Source of the DNA: Polytrichum commune
Taxonomy: Eukaryota > Streptophyta > Polytrichopsida > Polytrichales > Polytrichaceae
Length of the DNA stretch: 64,000 nucleotides
Assembly (NCBI GenBank): GCA_950295325.1
Contig: OX485805.1
Span: 15,921,501-15,985,500, forward strand
Direction of reading: 5' to 3'
In this document: piece by piece, positions 57,217 through 64,000 of the stretch
Layout: each line of letters starts with the position of its first letter
Numbering within the stretch: the stretch's first letter is position 1
The notes under the pieces: model-generated
Told to the model about the DNA's origin: nothing
What the model saw: only the letters and a program-made list of their open reading frames with translations
Databases searched by the model: none
Made by a program: the position numbers and the translations under genes

Positions 57217-58922
57217 TGTGAGCCCAAATTAGGTGCCCACAAGTGTTTTTAAGCTTTGAAGTTATTAAAACTTGGGCTTGGATTTCCTATTAATTATTCA
57301 AAACATCAAAAAATTGTTACATTGAATTTTAATTTAGATTAAGCTGTAGGCTAGATTGTTAGTAGTTTAGTGCTAAAGTGTGAAGTTGAGATTTTATGAA
57401 TTAGTTAGTCGGGTTAATAGGATTTAGGCCTTAAGGCTTAGTGAGCTGGATTGATTATGTTAGAATGGGCATCGTTAGTGTTCGTATTAGGGGGGGTCCA
57501 CTGTACCCTAGCATTTTCCGGATCCAGGGACTATGGGACGGTTGAAGCAAGCCTCCGCTCTCTCTCTCGCTCTCGGTGGACAGAGCCGCAAGGCCGCTGG
57601 CCGGAGCAGGCTCTGGGGAGGAATTGTTAGCTGCTCTCTGCCGACAGACAAAGAGGGTGAGTGTGGGGAAGTTTGGGAGAGAGCCCACCTTGCAGAGATG
57701 GCTTGAGGTATTGGAGATCAGCCCTCACCAAAGCGGGACGCGTGGATTTGAGGTTTGAGCCGCACTGCTAGGCAGCTGAGAGCTTCAAGATGAGTTGAGT
57801 CCACGGACTCAACTTCGCAGTACGTGTTTCAGCTGCTGTCACAAACAATGTGGCTGCAAGTAAGGTGGGTTGATGTTAGACTCAATTGGTGTGATTCTTT
57901 GTGTTGTGGCTGTGGCCACTCGGTCAGGCAAGAGGCAAAGAAGGGAGGTTGAAGCAAGCTTGAAGATTATGGGTTTAAGGAGGGTGAGGAGCTCACACTG
58001 TTCTGAAATCAGTTGGCCTTGTCGAAATTCGAGCTGTGAGGGGCGCGCCTTGCCGGAGCAATGGACATGCTGCTGGCAAGGCCAGGCTGGGATTCATTGG
58101 CATTGAGGTGGTCAATCGGTATGGAGAACCACCACTTCACATTGGCTCGTGGGAGAATTGGAGAATTGGCAGGGGAAATCAAAGGTTTCGGGGAATCTCT
58201 CACATTCACATCTAAGTAAAACTGCTACGGAGGAAGGTTCATGATCAGGGGTTTGGTTGTTGTGGACTAATGGTGGGTGAATCTGCTGGGGCTAAGGAGC
58301 TGAGATTGGTTCAGGGGAAGTCGACGGCCAGGGGTTGCAGGTTGATCCACACCGAATAGAATCAATTCACGGGGAAGTTGCACGCTATCGGGAACAAGGG
58401 CTTACTGATTTGAAGGTTGGGTGGAAGGGAGAATCGATGCTGGCCAAGGGCCTGTCAACGAGGCTGCCATAACCAGCAGCTAACTGCAACGAGGAAGGAG
58501 AATGGATTACAAAGGCACCAAGGCTCTTAAGCTAGTAGGTCTACCAGAACAGAGTATTAATTAGGACTTAGGGTTGGGGGTTGATTTAGTGATTGAAGTA
58601 AGTCACACTCAGTAAGCCCAACAATTAACAAGGGCCAAGTAGTGACTTAACTTAGATTAGTGTAAGGCATAGGTAGTTAACAGGTTTAGTACAACTTGTA
58701 AGTGAGCAATGAGAGTGTGACTGTGTGACAATGATCATGGGAAAGGAGTATTTGTAAATACTCGGAACCTAGGGTCTTTAAAATAAAAGGGTTGTGTGTT
58801 TTAAATATCATCGTTGGAACATTGGTAGCTGGGTTACAAGGCAAAGGGAGTTGGTGAATGCATGTGAGCTATGAGCTCTCACCCGGATTACGACACTTAA
58901 GGGTGGGGGTTTATGGCTGACA
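57217..58922 (+). mobile_element. Solo LTR, family A (copy A4)
   Basis: It begins TGTGAGCCCAAATTAGGTGC and ends CACCCGGATTACGACACTTA ... TGGCTGACA, flanked by CTATA and CTATC (a target duplication with one change). At about 1.7 kb it is the longest copy. Its GC-richer interior (57460-58500) is shared loosely with A2a. The stem-loop is GAGTATT-TGTA-AATACTC (58746-58763). The open frames inside are unassigned. Confidence 0.88.
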
Positions 58923-60550
58923 CTATCCCCTATTCAAATTCTACTCAAAGGTAACAACCCACATTTTATACATGTCTACGTACTTGTAATGGGATTGCCT
59001 ACTTTCAATGGATCCTTCATTTTCTGAAATCCTTTATGATTTTTATTTCAAATGAAATTAATCCTCTGTCTATTATGCCGTACATCATTTTTAAAATGCA
59101 CTACATGCGCCACCCGGGTTTACTGGCAAAACCAACTTTTACTTCAACATGAGCAGGAGAGAGATGATAGTTAAAACACATAAAATCCAAATGATGTCAT
59201 TGCAGATATGAATGACTCACCACAAATCAAAATGGCAATATCTTTATGATAAACCTCATCAATTTATTGCTGCAAGCTCCAAGTCCAAGGTTGCTTTCTT
59301 CAAATCGAATTCGATAGAATCTGCCACCAATTCAGAGACAAGAATTTGGTTCCTAAGTTCAAGAGGCATCTAGATTTTGTGCCATTGTGTCTAGAAAACG
59401 CAACCACACACTGTGAATTGTCCGACATGTTCATTGGCCGTGTATTGGGTAAAGGAATGACATGGCTCAAATAGCAGTGCACCTAGTTAGTCACAGTGTA
59501 TAAGAGTACACATTGGTGTCTTTAAGGCAACGAAACCATCTTGGGCAAGGCTCCGTGTATATATGGATAATCATTCACCACTACTACCTAGTCTACGTTT
59601 CAAATCTTGAAGGTTTCTCAACAGTGGAGGTAGTCGTAAAATCGGTCATGAAATATTTGTGATTATCTGCCCAGCCACACGGCACGCGGCTTGTGCCATT
59701 ATGATGTTGGACAAAGTGTAAGAATGTCTCTATGGAGGATAGGTTGACATTGGAAAGATATTCAGAAGCAATACAACAGAACCATCCGTTCACTTCATTT
59801 GAGTAAGAATTAAGCCAGATATATGTATCCTAAGGACATCTTGGAAGCTCTCATATTTGAACATCGAACAATGACTCAAGCAAGTATGAACAAAAGGCTT
59901 GTCCAGAATTAACAATGCATCTAAGAGTATCATTTGTGTCATTGATCAATGCACGAGAAGAATGTGGTGAGAACCATAACTACACATACCATGAGAAGCA
60001 ATGTGTTTGATGAACCACTCTATCTGTTTGTTTCTTTGTTAGGCCATCGAGTTTTGTTGAGCATTTCTTGATTGATATTTCACACTGTAAATATATACTA
60101 CTGGTTGTTTAGTGCATTCTTTCACCTTCTAGACAGATTATGATTATGTTAAGGTTTGAGCCTTGGAAATTAAATTTGATACAAGGCGAAGAAAACTTAC
60201 ATGAAACAACTTATCGAAACGGTGTGTTCTTGTGGTCCAATGCTTGCTTTGAAGTCAACCTACATGCCACCCCAAGAGGAGTGAACATTTGATGAAAAAG
60301 GAAAGTGAACTTAGAAAACATCAACATGTTTAGTGGAGAGTGCTAGAGTTCATTTGTAAACCAAGCATGATAACAAAATCTCGTGTTTTGTTAGTATGAT
60401 ATTAAATACTCAAAATAATGTGGAATGTTAGTGAAAACACGTGGTCAACCTAATTGCACATGTCGGTGGAGAGTTTACCTATTCAACCCAAGCAATCGAG
60501 TCCAATAAGCAAAATAGGATCGTGCTAGAACAAAGTCCTTCACGGCTCCT

Positions 60551-60589
<39 letters not shown>

Positions 60590-60847
60590 GTGTGTAGTGG
60601 GAGGGTCACTCTCGGTTCTCAAGAAGATTGCGTACCCAATATTATCCCTTGATTTATGAGGTTGTAGATATACAAGTGTTGGAGGCCATAAACCAAAGGG
60701 CACAATTTGCAAACACGTCATGCTTGTCAATCAAACACAATATAAGAATAAGTGAGATATTTCACGATTAACGTGTTTCATGATATGTCCAAAATTAGTT
60801 TCATGGCTCGGGACTAGGCCACAACCTAACCCTATTGACACCGGCTT
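58923..60847. other. No recognised feature apart from a (TA)n tract
   Basis: The minus-strand frames at 59300-59482 and 59593-59793 are unassigned. A (TA)n microsatellite of about 33 bases lies at 60554-60586. Confidence 0.4.
60554..60586. repeat. (TA)n microsatellite
   Basis: About 16 uninterrupted TA units. Confidence 0.95.
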
Positions 60848-61087
60848 GGAATTCGTGGCGTCTATGTAAACTCATTCGTTGTGGATGAGGGGGTCTAGCA
60901 AAATCAAATCCTCTATAAGGCAAGTGGTGGCTGATTCATTCCAATTACACTCCACTAGACTAATTTGAGTTTCTCATACTATTTCCAAAGTCAAAGCGTC
61001 TAAAAATTATCATTTATGGGCTATAATACAAAGCACTACGTTCTCACCTTCACAATGAATGAGTTCACATAGACACCACAAATACTT
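60848..61087. mobile_element. MITE of about 240 bp sharing its end with 9960-10010
   Basis: The left end (60848-60885, GGAATTCGTGGCGTCTATGT...) and the reverse complement of the right end (61048-61087, GTATTTGTGGTGTCTATGTG...) are imperfect inverted repeats of about 38 bases. The same sequence, GAATTCGTGGCCTCCATGTA and onward through GAAGGTGAAAACGTAGTG, occurs at 9960-10010. It matches the right arm especially well (GAAGGTGAGAACGTAGTG). No target duplication is clear. Confidence 0.6.
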
Positions 61088-64000
61088 AACCATGAAAACC
61101 TTTTCACCACACTGCCCATATATTTTATATGGTATTACATCCTTTAACTAACTTATGCATATATTTAAAACAACCCCACATTATTCATCATTGACTCACA
61201 TAAATGATGTTGCAATCATTGAGTGGGAACCATAAAAGATGACATATGACACTTGTCGCCACATGACAAATCATGCAATCTCCACTCATTAACATGGCAT
61301 GTCAATCTCAATGTCACATTAATGAGATGCATAGTAGAGTTACCCTTAAAGTCATTAAGTAAGTCATGGTTTGGTAGGAAATCTTGGCCCATTTTTTATA
61401 TTTTATGATGATTAAGAAGTCTGAAGTTGGTGTCAAAAACCCCAACTTTTATGTAAAATGATAGGGAGGTACTTGACTTTAGTTAAAAGAAATTATAAAA
61501 AAATGAATTCTTTATCAAACTTTAAGAGCACCACTTAGGTGCCTTCAAAAGTTTGCCATGAAATTTATTTCTATATAGCCATTTTTTTTTACCAAAGTCA
61601 AACGCCTCTCCATTATTTCACCAAAATTTGGGTGTTCGACACCACTTTAACGCTACTTAATTAATTTAAAGTGTCACATGTGGACTAAACCACCCTACCA
61701 AACCAAGAGGTTTTGAGAGTCTATAAGGGGAACTTTAGTCTATCTCATTTCCATTTTCATCATTTAGATGGATAAGTATCTACTAAAATTATTGAACTGA
61801 ACGCGGGGGGGGGGGGAGGGGGGGAGGCACAAGCAAGGGAATATGAGGGTGAAATGTTGAATCTTGGAATAAAATACATGTTACATTAATATTTGTAGTA
61901 AATGTAACACTTAAATTAGAACTAGAGACTCGAGACCAAAGGCCTTGAATTACTTCAGTGACCTTAAATTGAAACTAATAAACAACCAACCTATATGAGG
62001 CAAATTTCACTCCTACCCTTTCGATAAGGAAGAGAGGAAATTATCGCATATGAATGTCCTACAGTGACCAAATAAAGAGCACAAAGACGACAACATAAGG
62101 ACGGTGAAGAGGATAAATGTGAAGGATTCATATGGAAGCCAAAACAATGGATACTAAAGAATTTTTAGTGGGTGATGACTAAACTAAAGTCAAAACTCAA
62201 AGTAGTAGATTAAAAAAATGCATTTGGATACAAAAGTAATTACAAGATCTAAGTGATTATATGCCAAAACGATCAAACGAGTAAAGTTAAATTAAGTTGA
62301 CTAGTAAATTGTTATATCCATCATTTGACCTAGTAAAATACACTTCAACAAGGTAGAAATCCGCTAAATGATGAAGAGTCCACCCCCCCCCCACGAGTGT
62401 ATAATAAGTTTTTAGTATATATTTTTAGTCTATTTGTATGAGGCGGTGTAGGGCTTTATTATGGAGTTCTTGGCATAATAAAAGAATTGTTGACAAAAAA
62501 AGAGTCAAAATTGAGACTAACAATTTAATAAATTCCTTGTGACAACTTTCAAGCTTCTTAGGCATTTGGGAGTTCAGCTTAATGGGAGATAAAGTGAAAT
62601 TGACAAAGATTTATTTATTTTTAATTTCAAATTTGTTTTTTTCGAAAGACAAGACAACAAATATGATGATATCTTGTTGATAACTTCATCTTTAGTCATT
62701 TTAAAGAAAAACAGCCAGGACTAAAATACTTCAATCAAATTATGAAATGAAATGAAAAAAAACATAACATTTTTGAGTGCATCAACATTGTATGCTTATT
62801 GCAAAGAAGAGGCATCAAATAGTATTTATAGTCCCAATCTAGGTTCCATGCATATTACATGCTTAGCTATTACACTAAAGAGTCTTATTAATGTGGGTGG
62901 AAAATTAACATGGGCCACACTAAATTTCTAGTCATGGAGTGCATTTGCATGAACTATAACATCCCATGGTTATATTCTTGGGGCGCGCATGAATGACTGC
63001 ACATTGTTTACTAATGTTATGCACCTATCAACTCCTCTCTCAAGCCTTGGTATATTCAAATCAAACAAGTCCAGGGATTTAACATTCTACAACTGGTAGT
63101 GAAATATTTGGTGATGGGTCGTTGGGCCCAATGAACACATGGAGGGCTCATGAATGTTATGCAAGTTGATGTTGGATTACAATTATAGTCAAATACATGA
63201 AGGAATACACCATACAAAGCATAAAATTCATGGTCACCATTTTGTCCCATGATTGTGATTCTTTTTTCCTTTCAAAGCATATTGTACATAAATTATTTCA
63301 ATCATAACATTACTGAAGATTGTATATATTCATTGTGGGGATGAGAATATACCATGCATTATGCCCCCTTAATTATGGATTTCCCCACATTTTGGGCCTA
63401 CTTAGCCTCTTCATGATCAATCAAGTTGCATTGGTAGTTGGACCAATGCAAACAATGAATATACAAATAACGATAGCAGGTTGGCTATGAATTTTTTTTA
63501 ATCACAAACACAACATGTGTCCACATCCAAATGGTGGCTATTGGGCTTTTTCACCCACTTGAACCTAACGCCCATGTCATCAAGATTTCCCGCATGGCTA
63601 AATACTCTCTATGGAAATACCTTCTGGCCACTTGTCACTCCCTTTAGAAAGAAACATGTGATATGGCTTGAGTAATGTTATGATGAGCTTTGGGACTCAA
63701 CCCCACTACATAATACCTCACCAAAAATTATTTATGAATATCTACAATCAAAATCTTAAACATGGGTTCTTATCTTGTCAAGATACCAATTTATCTTTCA
63801 ACCATATAGATGTAAGTTTCAAGCGATTTATAACAAATGTCCTTGAATTGCAAACAACATTTGAGCATTAAAGGTCTTTCATCATAAGTCACCTCAATTT
63901 CCAAAGAACACCCTTGTACCTCTAAGTCTTAAACCCTAAACCCTAATTGCAAACCCCCTCTCATTTTGCCCCACCAAGACACCAATCGCACTATCTCATC
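61088..64000. other. No recognised gene; homopolymer runs and dispersed repeat
   Basis: AT-rich. A G-run lies at about 61805-61827. The second copy of the dispersed repeat sits at about 62190-62355 (first copy 48290-48430). The plus frame at 63668-63871 is unassigned. Confidence 0.4.

Noticed and set aside
63926..63945. Telomere-like AAACCCTAAACCCTAA
   Set aside because: Only about two units; this length occurs by chance in plant DNA and there is no array.

Overview
The window reads as nuclear DNA of a land plant with a large, repeat-rich genome. It is AT-rich, has no operons and almost no intact reading frames, and contains plant-type solo LTRs, copia, hAT, PIF/Harbinger, Mutator-like and LINE relics. 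The only two host-gene traces are both plant families: the first exon of a secretory carrier membrane protein (SCAMP) and a broken receptor-like kinase. The lineage cannot be fixed from sequence alone.

Layout. 1-7.6 kb: no recognised gene; an array of ten short hairpins (3014-3375), several isolated stem-loops, and a diverged 346-bp duplication. 7.6-8.2 kb: a 5' leader and SCAMP exon 1 on the plus strand. 8.9-12.2 kb: three non-autonomous DNA elements: a TIR element carrying a 77-bp minisatellite, a 390-bp MITE, and a 591-bp TTAA-flanked piggyBac-like element. 16.3-17.3 kb: a solo LTR of family B. 19.9-26.1 kb: an old plus-strand LINE interrupted by a PIF/Harbinger element (which itself contains a second one with a transposase fragment) and by a long-arm fold-back Mutator-like element. 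28.3-28.9 kb: a SWIM zinc-finger relic. 31.7-33.3 kb: a kinase pseudogene split by a family A solo LTR. 33.6-35 kb: unrecognised minus-strand reading frames. 37.3-38.5 kb: a copia gag-protease relic, preceded on its 5' side by about 1.4 kb of degenerate 70-bp repeats. 40.1-43.0 kb: one family A solo LTR nested in another. 43.0-44.6 kb: a truncated family B element (LTR plus primer-binding site). 51.0-53.8 kb: a hAT (DUF659) transposase pseudogene. 55.5-58.9 kb: two more family A solo LTRs in opposite orientations. The rest is unassigned AT-rich DNA.

How it fits together. Most recognised sequence is layered transposon debris whose order can be read from target-site duplications: TAA and TTA (PIF), a 10-bp repeat (Mutator-like), GGGGT, CACTC and CCATG (LTR insertions) and TTAA (piggyBac-like). 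The most unusual signals are the TTAA element, the hairpin array, a stem-loop in the family A LTRs that keeps pairing through compensating base changes, and a small reading frame inside two diverged family A LTRs that is similar at the protein level. No CRISPR array, rRNA or convincing tRNA gene was seen.
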